From Candidatus Lindowiibacteriota bacterium (lineage in GTDB: Bacteria > Lindowbacteria > 2-12-FULL-62-27), in contig JAHFCY010000037.1 in the NCBI GenBank assembly GCA_023249255.1, forward strand, positions 1 through 17,754: a stretch of 17,754 nucleotides of DNA. The letters are read 5' to 3'. A model generated the notes under the pieces. The model ran no database searches and had not been told where the DNA came from. It worked only from the letters and a program-made list of their open reading frames with translations. Positions within the stretch are counted from its first letter, which is position 1, and each line of letters starts with the position of its first letter. The translations under genes were made by a program, and so were the position numbers. Of the stretch, positions 7,012 to 15,171 are shown piece by piece.

Positions 7012-10000
7012 TCAGGGGACCAGATCGATTGTCCGGTCGCTGACGCTGACGGATGACGTCCCGCCAGCGGATACTTTCGTTCGCGCGCGGATCCAGAGTT
7101 TGCCCGGATCGATGAAAGCGGCCGCTGGAACGTCCAGTTGGTATCGCCGGACGAAATTTTGGCCCGGAGAGATGGCGGCAGGGGATGTGCCCGGGACCTC
7201 CGGCTCTTTTTCGAAATCCGGCAGATGGGCCTGCGCGCCGATGGCCCATGCGGCCAGGACCGGTTCACCAATGGAAATCGGCATTGCGCCCGTGTTTCGG
7301 ATCACCACGGTGATCCGGATCGGACCGGCTATCTGCGATACTTGCAGGGTGATTTCGGGATTGACAACCCCGGGCGCATACCTGACGCGATACGATTCCG
7401 TTCCGGAATCGGCTTGATATAAAAACGTGATGCCGTCGGGCAAAACCGCAGCCGGCGCGGCGGATTCAACGCCGTTCTTGACGGCATACGCGCGGATCCG
7501 CGCATCGGATGTCCATGAGGGAGGCCGGCGAAGCGTCACGAACGTGGTGGACGGATCGGGCTGCACGACGGTGATTTCAGTGCCCTGTTGTTTCACGATC
7601 AAATAATGCCGACCGTCGAGCGCCTCGCCGTTGAACCGGTTGAACAACCCGGCAGTCAGATCGCCGCTTGTTGAAACGGCGAGAAATCCGTTTGGCGCGA
7701 CGGTGTGCGGGCCGATCGTCAGAGCCTCAACCCCGCCCGCGCGCGAATAAAGATCGACGTCGCCGAACCGGCTCCAGACCAGATCGCCGGACAGGCGCAT
7801 GTATCCCGTCATCTCACGGCCCAGAACGCGCGACAGGACATGTTCATGCAAGGCGGAACCGATGGCGATCCAGCGCCTTTCGATATTCTGCCGGATGTAT
7901 GTCCGGGCCGCATTCAGGCCGAATCCATGAGTGAGATTCCACGCGATTTTGGCGTCGTTGTCCGCCAGAACGTCGTTTGACAGGTTATGCTGATAAAAAT
8001 TGACTTTGGAATGAGCCATGACCAGCGAGATCGGATCGATCTCCCAGTTGGATTTCCCCCAGAGATCGTCATATTCCTTGAACGACGGATAGGACATCGA
8101 CGTCATGCCGCAAAATCCGATTTCTCCGTCGAGGAGCCGGTCGAATCCGCCCTCGGTCATGAGCGGAATGGTTGACTTCTCACGCCGGACTTCATCCAGA
8201 AGACCAGCCGTGTAGCCGACCGGATCGGATTCGCTCGACAAGTCCAGCCATCTGCGGGCGCCGATCTGGTCCTGAAAAAGAAAATCCATGGGCGCCGTCT
8301 TCGTGAATTCCCGCAAGGTCTCGCCATTTCTCGCGATGACGTCGGGATGGCGCGGCGACACCACCACGCCCGGGTTGCCGTTGTAGATTTCCGTCAGGAC
8401 CTTCCCTTCGGCCGTGCGGGCGGCGATCCGTTCCGCGCCGAGTCGCGCAAGCGTCGGGCCGTCGTTCCACCATGTCGGATTCGTGTATGGCATCGCAAAC
8501 ATTCCGCGGATTCTCGCCCGCGCCACGAGCGTTTTGAACTCATCCAGGGTTCCGTATTCCGTGTCGGGCGGAAGGTAGTCTGGATAGTGCTTGTCGAACC
8601 CGCCGGCCCAGAAGGAGGAGAGATGAAAAATGGACGGCGCCGGCAGTTCGTCAATAAATTTTTGCACGGAGGAAATGTCAACATTGGCCGATTGATCGAT
8701 TTTGATGAATAGGGACCGGTTCAACCGGTCCGCAACGCCGGCAGGCAATTTTTCCGACAAGTTGGGAATTCGGTCCAGTCTGTTGTCCCTGGCGTAATCT
8801 TTTGCGGTCACATACGCGTGCGGGCCGACGATGAGCCGCAGCCGGGGACTCTCCCACGTTCCTTGAGGGCCGACGCGGACGCACATCCGGTGCGTGAAAT
8901 ATCCGGACGTTCCGTCGTCCGAGGATCCAAGATCGAGTGTGGCGGGCTGAAAGGTTGTGTCGGGCTGGAGCATGTAAACCGTCAACGCTCCCCGACGGGT
9001 TCCAATCCACGCAAAATCCGCAAATGCGGGCGGGTACGGATCGGACCACTGGCGGCTCTCCCGGAAAAATCCGGATTTGAATGCGACGCCGACCAGCCTC
9101 GGCAGGATCACGCGGTCGAGTCCGTCGGCGGAAAAGGCAAGACCGTTCGGAAACGATACCGACTGGAAAGTCCTGCCGGAAGCGTTTTGGATTTTTGCTC
9201 GAAGGTCGATCGCGTCCGAACTGTCAAACCGCGCAGAGACTTCCACGCGATAGGATTTCATGCTCGATTCATAGATCAGGCGCAATTCCCGCGCTCCCGC
9301 TTCCCATGACCACCGAAATCCGGCGCCCGCGGTTCCCTCCGAATGCCGCCCGGCCGACAACACGTCCCGGTCGAGCGTGTCGATTTTCCAGATCGACGAG
9401 TCCTGCGAACCCAGAATGAACGGCTCCGACTCGCCTGCCGTGCCGAGCGCCGTGATGGCGCCGTTTGCCCGGCTGAACGCAATCCGGTAGAATCCGTTTT
9501 CAACCACAAGGTTCGAGCGATTCTCCTGAAAAACGGGTTCCCGCCAATTCTTTCCCGATGCCGCGGCGCCGATCCTAGATTGAAACTCCGCGAGATTTTC
9601 CCGCCCGAGAGATTGCAAAAGATCGTCAGGCGGTGAAATCCGAAAAGGCGGCGTCACCTGCGGCTCGGAAGAATCATCGGCGAGTCGAGTCACCGCAACC
9701 GGTATCGGCGCGTCAATCCTCCGGATCGTCCTTGCCGGCGCGGCCTGTATTTGTTGTTGGAATTTCAGATCTTTCTTCGTGATGATCTTGACGTCCTTGG
9801 GAACCGCGTTCGGCGCGATCAGACTGATCTCTCGAAACGTCAGGGTCTCGTTTAAAACGCTGGGAGACTCTTCATTCGTGCAGACGCCGATCTGCAGACG
9901 CACATCTTTGGCGCCTTTGAGTCCCACGATCGACGGAAGATCGTAGTAGAACGGCCCGGCGAGATTGCAGTCGGGCTGGATCCGGACGTAGCCCTTGTTC

Positions 10001-10806
10001 AATTCGGGATGGTTCATGATCATGAACCAGTGATGGCTGACCGAGGCGACGTCGATTTTGAAGACGGTGTATTTGTCAAAGTCCAGCCGCAGGGGCCGGA
10101 ACATCATTCCGAAACTCTGCGTCGAGCGGTTTCCCCGGATCGTGACCGAATCCGGAGAGACGAGCACGTCCACGCCGGCCGGCGAGCGGTCGTCGTTCAC
10201 GGTTCGCCATCCGGAAAGCCGGCGGGTTTGCGGCCCGAAGAGTTGGAGCACGTCTCCGCTTTCCGCGGCCGATACGGCTTCGAGCCGATTGATGACGAGC
10301 GTCTGGCCCTTGTTCCCGCCCGCCCCGCCTTCGGTCGAGACGCCCAATTGCAATTCGCTGAAATGTTGTTTGCCGGTCAGTCCCAGAGCGAGGCGCAGAT
10401 CATACTGAAACGGCCCCGTCTGGTCGACGTCGGGCTGAATCTTGACCCAGCCGTTCGGGAGAGGGTCGCCCTTCAGCAGAAGATACCAGTGGTGAGACGC
10501 CGCTTCGACATCGATTTCAAGAAACGGAGTCTTGTCCAGATCAAGATCGATGGGTTGATAGACGCATCCATAGGACTGGTTTTCGAGCGTGCCGGTGATG
10601 ACCAGTCGATGTTCATCCAGCCGCGCCGCCGCCCCGGACGGAATACTGCCCCAGGCATCCATCCAGCCGGCCGCGCTGGGATGGGCGCTATTATATATGG
10701 AGAGGACCTGCCGTCCGTGCGTGGTGTCACCGCTGACGCCCGGACTCGGCGTCAGAACGGCCCCGACGACGAATGCGCCAACAATCAACATTCGGACGGA
10801 TCTCAT
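7012..10806 (-). CDS. Secreted DUF6259-type putative glycosidase with two N-terminal jelly-roll-like modules
   Basis: The 1264-residue product starts with a signal peptide (MRSVRMLIVGAFVVGAVLTP, then SPGVSG). Two repeat modules follow at about 34-179 and 186-331, each with an SHHW motif in place of the GEGY motif of the other proteins. A linker rich in Pro and charged residues (about 335-425) leads to a supersandwich-like region from about 430 (VVENGFYRIAFSRANGAITALG). The putative catalytic barrel spans about 690-1010: MPYTNPTWWN (772-781), DFLFQDQIGAR (841-851, Asp846) and LMTEGGFD (882-889, Glu885). The C-terminus is beta-sandwich-like and lacks the mutarotase-like module of its paralogue. 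The ATG follows the upstream stop by one base (TAA A ATG), indicating coupled translation. It is likely periplasmic or secreted and acts on a polysaccharide. The linkage cut cannot be read from the sequence. Confidence 0.8.
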   Translation of the reverse strand: MRSVRMLIVGAFVVGAVLTPSPGVSGDTTHGRQVLSIYNSAHPSAAGWMDAWGSIPSGAAARLDEHRLVITGTLENQSYGCVYQPIDLDLDKTPFLEIDVEAASHHWYLLLKGDPLPNGWVKIQPDVDQTGPFQYDLRLALGLTGKQHFSELQLGVSTEGGAGGNKGQTLVINRLEAVSAAESGDVLQLFGPQTRRLSGWRTVNDDRSPAGVDVLVSPDSVTIRGNRSTQSFGMMFRPLRLDFDKYTVFKIDVASVSHHWFMIMNHPELNKGYVRIQPDCNLAGPFYYDLPSIVGLKGAKDVRLQIGVCTNEESPSVLNETLTFREISLIAPNAVPKDVKIITKKDLKFQQQIQAAPARTIRRIDAPIPVAVTRLADDSSEPQVTPPFRISPPDDLLQSLGRENLAEFQSRIGAAASGKNWREPVFQENRSNLVVENGFYRIAFSRANGAITALGTAGESEPFILGSQDSSIWKIDTLDRDVLSAGRHSEGTAGAGFRWSWEAGARELRLIYESSMKSYRVEVSARFDSSDAIDLRAKIQNASGRTFQSVSFPNGLAFSADGLDRVILPRLVGVAFKSGFFRESRQWSDPYPPAFADFAWIGTRRGALTVYMLQPDTTFQPATLDLGSSDDGTSGYFTHRMCVRVGPQGTWESPRLRLIVGPHAYVTAKDYARDNRLDRIPNLSEKLPAGVADRLNRSLFIKIDQSANVDISSVQKFIDELPAPSIFHLSSFWAGGFDKHYPDYLPPDTEYGTLDEFKTLVARARIRGMFAMPYTNPTWWNDGPTLARLGAERIAARTAEGKVLTEIYNGNPGVVVSPRHPDVIARNGETLREFTKTAPMDFLFQDQIGARRWLDLSSESDPVGYTAGLLDEVRREKSTIPLMTEGGFDRLLDGEIGFCGMTSMSYPSFKEYDDLWGKSNWEIDPISLVMAHSKVNFYQHNLSNDVLADNDAKIAWNLTHGFGLNAARTYIRQNIERRWIAIGSALHEHVLSRVLGREMTGYMRLSGDLVWSRFGDVDLYSRAGGVEALTIGPHTVAPNGFLAVSTSGDLTAGLFNRFNGEALDGRHYLIVKQQGTEITVVQPDPSTTFVTLRRPPSWTSDARIRAYAVKNGVESAAPAAVLPDGITFLYQADSGTESYRVRYAPGVVNPEITLQVSQIAGPIRITVVIRNTGAMPISIGEPVLAAWAIGAQAHLPDFEKEPEVPGTSPAAISPGQNFVRRYQLDVPAAAFIDPGKLWIRARTKVSAGGTSSVSVSDRTIDLVP
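9814..10707 (-). repeat. Two tandem jelly-roll-like modules of the DUF6259-type paralogue
   Basis: The two modules share LVITGT/VTIRGN, SYGCVY/SFGMMF, SHHWYLLLKGDPLPNGWVKI / SHHWFMIMNHPELNKGYVRI and a QLGV/QIGV block. They are more alike to each other in the SHHW region than to modules of the other two proteins, which suggests a lineage-specific pair. Confidence 0.75.
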
Positions 10807-10807
10807 T

Positions 10808-13800
10808 TTATCGGCCTGACCCCACCGTATATCGGATCACGAATCGATCAGTTTGTCCGGCCGCGAGCGTCGCCTCCTTGAGCATGGGTTCCATTGTGAA
10901 AAAGTTTTTCCCGTGCCACATTCCCAGCCGCTCCGCTTTATCCGCCGGAAATTCCACCCGCACGTACTCCCCCGTCTTCCCGTCCCGCGCTTCCACCCAA
11001 CCCGCCCCGCCCCCCGTCTGGTCCTTCGTCAGATCACCCCGATATTTCATCTCCCACGTGCCGCTCACCACTTCGTCTTCCGGCCCCGCCTGTCCCCCGG
11101 GCGCCGCGTCCGGATGGGCGGCCCACACGTACTTCGCCGCGCCCGCGCTTGCGTTCTCGACCGTGTAGGTCACCTCCATCACCGTGTCGCCCGCCCGTAC
11201 GATCATCTCTCTCGCCAATTTTAATCCGCCTTCCACCTCCGTCTTCGCCTCCACCCGAATCCTCTGCGGTGTTTCTTCGATCGCGCGGTAAGACCATGTG
11301 TTGTTCCAGACTTTGCCGGGCCAGCCTGAAGGAAACCAGTCGCTGGATCCGCCGTACTCGGCCCAGATTTTATCGCCAAAAGTCCGGGGGACGGCGGGGT
11401 AGGCGCGGTAGAGTTGCGAGCGGCGTGTTTTGCGGAGGAAGAAATCCATGAGCCGTCCGCCGAGGGCGTGGGACCAGACGGCCTCGAACGCGTCGTTGGC
11501 GAGGATCTCGTCGGTGTCGCCATCGTCGTCGACGTCGGCCTGAAGCCGGACGGCGCGGCCGGACGGGAAGACGACGAGGGGTTCGGCGCGATGAGCGGAC
11601 ACGGCGGGAGAGGAGAAAGACAGGACGAGGGAATAGATTCCGGGATCAAGCTGACGGTCGATGAGAAGAGGGATGGGTTTCCGGGCGTGTCCGGTGAGGG
11701 ACATGGGGAACGCGCGTGTCCAGAGTTCAGATTGACGGGAGTCGCGCAGCGATACGGTGATCGTGCCGTCGAGGGCCGCGTCCGTGCCGGAGACGATGTT
11801 GACGTCGCCGGATATCGGTGTGCCTGCGGTCCATGTATTCATTCCGGAAAAATCCAACCGGCGAATCGGGTACTGGCGCAAGGCCACCCCCGGCTCTGGC
11901 CGCCTGACGGTCTCGATCGACATCCGCGCGATGGAAATTTCCGCGCCGACTGAATTCGGTCCTTTGACATTCACGACTCCCAATTGCAGTTCGGCCTCGA
12001 TGGGATCGCGGATGGAGATGACGCGGGAGAGGTGGTATCGGTATCGACCCGGTTTGGCCGGCGCCGGTTGCAATCGCACGAAGTCTCCCGGAATATTCGG
12101 GCCTTTCAGAATTAGAAATCCTTCGCCGGTTACCGACCGGACATCCAGATCCAGAACGGGATCGGCGTCCATCATCAGCGTGACGGAACGGTACACGCAT
12201 CCCCAGACGCCGTCCGTGCGGGTGCCGCGCACAACCATGAGCCCGTCCCGAGCCGCCGCAGACGCTCCACTATTGATGTCTCCCCAGTGATTCATGAATT
12301 CTCCGATCTGGGACGTCAGGTCCGCCGCGGAAATCAGATCGATTGCGGTTGTCTCGACTCCCGGCTGTCGGTCGGCGGTGGGAGCGGCGGCGGTCTCCGG
12401 TTTCGCCGATGCTTTTTCCACGGGAGAAATCGCCACGCCGGCCTTGACCGATTTGCGTCTTGATTCCATCCATAACGATCGAATGAGCATTTCCGCGCCG
12501 ATGGCGCCGGGTCCTTTGGGATTCTGCACACCGATTTGCATTTCCATCGACTCCGGATTCGTCAGAGAAACATAGTCGGCCAGTTCATAACGATACCGGC
12601 CGGCTTTGACCGGCTCCGGTTTCAGGCGGATGTATCCGTCGGGCAACCCGGGCCCTTTTAAAATGAAAAAACCCCCGCCTTTGACCGAATCGACATCGAG
12701 GGTGATCACCGGATCGGCGTCAAACGGGATGTCGACCGTCCGGTAAACGCATCCCCAGATGTCGTTCTTCCGGGTGCCGGTGACGAGAAATTTTCCGTCT
12801 CGTGCCGTCGCGGTCGCGCCGGCCGAAATCACATCCCAGCGGTCTTTGAAATCCGCGATGGCGGCCGCCGGATCCGAATCCGAAATCCAGACGGTCAATT
12901 TGGTATCGCGCCCGCCCGGTTGATCTGTCCAGGGCGCTTGCTCCACCACTTCGATCCGCGAAATCTCCATCCACGCGCCGGTTGCGTCCTGGCCGCCGGC
13001 GTTGACCACGCCGAACTGAATTTCCGGGATTTGCCGGCCCTTGATGGGAAGATCGGCAAGAGGAAACCGGAAGAGTCCGGTTTTCAGAATTTCCGGATCG
13101 AGCCGGCTGTATCCGCCGGGAAGCGCCGGGTGATTGATCAGCACGTAGCCGTCGCCGCTCAACCGTTCGACCTTGATGTCAAGTTCAGGCTGATTGTCAA
13201 ACTGGATCGGAATCTCGGCATAGAGACATCCCCAGATGTCCGTCTTTTTCGTTCCGGTTATTTTCAGATTGCCGTTCGGGAGAACCTCGGCCTGCGCGCC
13301 GCTGGGAAGATCCCCCCAGCGGTCGTTCAGAAGCAGGAGACTCTGCCCGGCGGTCGAGTAGATGGATTTTCGGCGCGCTCGGCGGGAGACCGCGGTCGGC
13401 GGCGCGGATGAAGAAGCGGTTCGATCGATGAACCGGATGTCGGGCACGGCCATCTCGGCGTTCAGATTATCGCGCAAATTCATCTGGGGATTCAAATCGC
13501 TCCGGGGACGTTCGTCCGTAACGCCGATCTCGATCCGGATCTTCTGCCGGCCGGACAATCCGGTCTTCCCGGGAATGTCGATCCGGTAAATTCCGGGGAC
13601 CGTGATGTCCGCAAGCCGCTTGTATTGCTCCTCGAGTTTATCGCACACGATCACGACGAATGCCTGCCTCGACAGCCAGTGAACGTTTATCAGTAATTCC
13701 GGGTATCGGTCGAGGTCGACCTCGATCTGGCGATAAACGCGGCCCCACATGTCGATCCGGTTCGTGCCCCGGACGACCCACTCCCGTCCGTTGTAGGTCA

Positions 13801-13999
13801 TGGTTGCGCCGGTCGGAACGCCCCCGCCGAATCGGTCCTGCCAGTTGAATCCGGATTCCTCCGTTCGATCAAGAAGAATGAGGTCGGATCCCGATGCCGC
13901 CGATGTTGAGAATCCGGCGGAATGATTCAGCAGAATCACCGAAAGGCACAACAAGCGTAAAAGTGCAAAATTTATTCTTCTCCGTGGCCGGGCCATCAT
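10808..13999 (-). CDS. Secreted protein of four jelly-roll-like modules and a mutarotase-like module; no recognisable catalytic domain
   Basis: The 1063-residue product has a signal peptide (RPRRRINFALLRLLCLSVILL) and four repeat modules at about 39-191, 220-352, 368-513 and 552-699. The C-terminal 353 residues (711-1063) nearly duplicate the end of the DUF6259-type protein at 1408-5376. This end part holds a beta-sandwich, a DVDDDGDTDE calcium-loop-like motif (822-831) and a galactose-mutarotase-like fold (ALGGRLMDFF, later AAHPDAAPGG). No DUF6259 motifs (PTWWN, DQIGAR) are present, so it is probably a glycan-binding or scaffold protein, unless the mutarotase-like part has activity of its own. 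The module order matches that expected for the joined 505+1322 protein with the catalytic part removed. The ATG overlaps the lacI stop as ATGA, so it is co-translated with the regulator. A second ATG directly follows the first. Confidence 0.8.
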   Translation of the reverse strand: MMARPRRRINFALLRLLCLSVILLNHSAGFSTSAASGSDLILLDRTEESGFNWQDRFGGGVPTGATMTYNGREWVVRGTNRIDMWGRVYRQIEVDLDRYPELLINVHWLSRQAFVVIVCDKLEEQYKRLADITVPGIYRIDIPGKTGLSGRQKIRIEIGVTDERPRSDLNPQMNLRDNLNAEMAVPDIRFIDRTASSSAPPTAVSRRARRKSIYSTAGQSLLLLNDRWGDLPSGAQAEVLPNGNLKITGTKKTDIWGCLYAEIPIQFDNQPELDIKVERLSGDGYVLINHPALPGGYSRLDPEILKTGLFRFPLADLPIKGRQIPEIQFGVVNAGGQDATGAWMEISRIEVVEQAPWTDQPGGRDTKLTVWISDSDPAAAIADFKDRWDVISAGATATARDGKFLVTGTRKNDIWGCVYRTVDIPFDADPVITLDVDSVKGGGFFILKGPGLPDGYIRLKPEPVKAGRYRYELADYVSLTNPESMEMQIGVQNPKGPGAIGAEMLIRSLWMESRRKSVKAGVAISPVEKASAKPETAAAPTADRQPGVETTAIDLISAADLTSQIGEFMNHWGDINSGASAAARDGLMVVRGTRTDGVWGCVYRSVTLMMDADPVLDLDVRSVTGEGFLILKGPNIPGDFVRLQPAPAKPGRYRYHLSRVISIRDPIEAELQLGVVNVKGPNSVGAEISIARMSIETVRRPEPGVALRQYPIRRLDFSGMNTWTAGTPISGDVNIVSGTDAALDGTITVSLRDSRQSELWTRAFPMSLTGHARKPIPLLIDRQLDPGIYSLVLSFSSPAVSAHRAEPLVVFPSGRAVRLQADVDDDGDTDEILANDAFEAVWSHALGGRLMDFFLRKTRRSQLYRAYPAVPRTFGDKIWAEYGGSSDWFPSGWPGKVWNNTWSYRAIEETPQRIRVEAKTEVEGGLKLAREMIVRAGDTVMEVTYTVENASAGAAKYVWAAHPDAAPGGQAGPEDEVVSGTWEMKYRGDLTKDQTGGGAGWVEARDGKTGEYVRVEFPADKAERLGMWHGKNFFTMEPMLKEATLAAGQTDRFVIRYTVGSGR
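10811..11869 (-). repeat. Copy B of the duplicated 353-residue module
   Basis: Encodes residues 711-1063. It is collinear with 1411-2469 and exactly the same length in codons. Identity is highest over about 11271-11850 and falls toward the 3' end of the gene, a graded pattern that fits gene conversion or recent recombination between the copies. Confidence 0.95.
11903..13885 (-). repeat. Four tandem jelly-roll-like modules
   Basis: Shared marks are SGA (or TGA) after the first Trp, TGT or RGT followed by DxWGC (WGR in the first copy), LPDGY/IPGDF with a following RL, and an IGV/LGV block ending in a GAE-like motif. Linkers of about 20-40 residues rich in Ser, Ala and Pro separate copies. Module limits are judged by eye and may be off by about ten residues. 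Confidence 0.8.
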
Positions 14000-15078
14000 C
14001 CGTTTCGATGTGATCGCTTCGATCCCGTTGTCGGCGGGCCGCTGGTGCCCCGGATGACGAGGTGTCCGGCGACGACCGTCTGGCGGAGGGACACGGAATT
14101 GCCGTTGATGAGACTGCTAAGCAGTTCCACGGCGCGGGCGCCCATCTCGTCCGCCGGGATCCGGACGCTGGTCAGAACACTCTCCTGCCAGACCTCCTGC
14201 AAAATATCGTCGATGCCGGCCAGGCTGAACCGTTGGGGAATGGCGATTCGGATTTGCCGGGCGGCGATCCACATGGCCTGCGCGATCAGGTCGTTGGCGC
14301 AGATGACAGCCGTCGCTCTGGGTCTGGCGGCCAGGATGCGTTTCCACAGGGTCGCGGCCTGTTCAATCACGCGGGCGCTGGATTCAAGCGTCGAGAAATG
14401 AAAAATTTCGGCGGGATAGGCATGCAGGCCTTTTGCTTTGAGGGTCCGTTCGTAGGCCGCATGCCGTTGCTTGAAACTCCGCGGCGATATCTGGTAGGCG
14501 GCCAGAAATCCGGAGACGTACACAAAATGCCGGTGCCCGAGTCCGTGGAGATGCTCGACGAGATTTTCGACCGCGGCCCGGTCGTCAATCAGTACGGCCG
14601 GGGATTCGCGGGGCGGGACGAAATCGGGATTCAGAAGGACCATCGGGCTTTCCTCCGCGGAAAGCCGCCGGGAGATCGACGGGGATTTGGCGGCCAGGTA
14701 CATGATGCCGTCGACCTCGCCGCGGGAAAATGGAGATTCGCGCGGCCGGGCGTGATCGTCCAGCGACACGACGAGGGTCCGCCAGCCCGCGGCGCTGCAG
14801 GTCTCAAGGACTCCGGAAAAAAGCCGGACGCTGAACCGGTCCGACATGAGAAGCGACGTCGATCCGTCGTAGAGAATTCCGATGGTCTGGGTCCGGCCGC
14901 TGGCCAGCCCCCGGGCCAGCCGGTTCGGGCGATAGCCCAGATGTTTCACCGCGGCCTGGACCCGCCGCCGCGTCGACTCGGGGATCCGGGTCGGATACCG
15001 GTTGTTCACAATGAACGATACCGTTGCGGCCGACACACCGGCCTTGCGCGCCACATCCTTGATCGTTGAGATGCTCAT
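13996..15078 (-). CDS. LacI-family transcriptional regulator
   Basis: The 360-residue product has the full LacI layout. The N-terminal helix-turn-helix reads TIKDVARKAGVSAATVSFIVN (about residues 5-25), followed by the hinge LGYRPNRLARGLASGRTQTIGIL and a periplasmic-binding-protein-like effector domain with AVICANDLIAQ and SLAGIDD. The effector is probably a sugar released by the enzymes encoded downstream. It is the first gene of the cluster, and its stop overlaps the start of the 1063-residue gene as ATGA. An 18-bp palindrome sits three bases before its ATG and an identical one before the 505-residue gene, which points to autoregulation plus control of the downstream genes. No clear ribosome binding site precedes the ATG. 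Repressor rather than activator is inferred from operator position. Confidence 0.92.
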   Translation of the reverse strand: MSISTIKDVARKAGVSAATVSFIVNNRYPTRIPESTRRRVQAAVKHLGYRPNRLARGLASGRTQTIGILYDGSTSLLMSDRFSVRLFSGVLETCSAAGWRTLVVSLDDHARPRESPFSRGEVDGIMYLAAKSPSISRRLSAEESPMVLLNPDFVPPRESPAVLIDDRAAVENLVEHLHGLGHRHFVYVSGFLAAYQISPRSFKQRHAAYERTLKAKGLHAYPAEIFHFSTLESSARVIEQAATLWKRILAARPRATAVICANDLIAQAMWIAARQIRIAIPQRFSLAGIDDILQEVWQESVLTSVRIPADEMGARAVELLSSLINGNSVSLRQTVVAGHLVIRGTSGPPTTGSKRSHRNG

Positions 15079-15081
15079 GAC

Positions 15082-15099
15082 TGTTTAATCGATTTAACA
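15082..15099 (-). promoter_or_regulatory. Candidate LacI-family operator before lacI
   Basis: Same TGTTAAATCGATTAAACA as at 6920-6937, placed over the expected transcription start and three bases before the lacI ATG. The core 16-mer starts 23 bases after the TTGACA box in both places. Confidence 0.75.
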
Positions 15100-15127
15100 T
15101 TCCAGCTTGCAAGGTGGAGGTTGTCAA
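15099..15127 (-). promoter_or_regulatory. Sigma-70-like promoter of the lacI-led cluster
   Basis: A perfect TTGACA (15122-15127) is followed after 17 bases by TGGAAT (15099-15104, four of six matches to TATAAT). The expected start point falls inside the operator, leaving a leader of about 15 bases. It lies in the 93-base gap after the GGDEF-PilZ gene, in which I see no clear hairpin-plus-T-tract terminator. Confidence 0.65.
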
Positions 15128-15171
15128 GCGATCCGGATGGCGGGCCGGAGTCCGGAAAGAGGCGGGGCTTG

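Noticed and set aside
10009-10881. Plus-strand open frame of 290 codons
   Set aside because: Antisense to the modules and signal peptide of the 1264-residue protein; no independent support.
14062-15069. Long plus-strand open frame of 335 codons
   Set aside because: Fully antisense to the clear lacI gene, with low-complexity Gly/Arg composition expected from shadows in GC-rich DNA.
15133-15171. Possible terminator after the GGDEF-PilZ gene
   Set aside because: TCCGGA-type inverted repeats are present, but there is no stable stem followed by a T tract on the coding strand.
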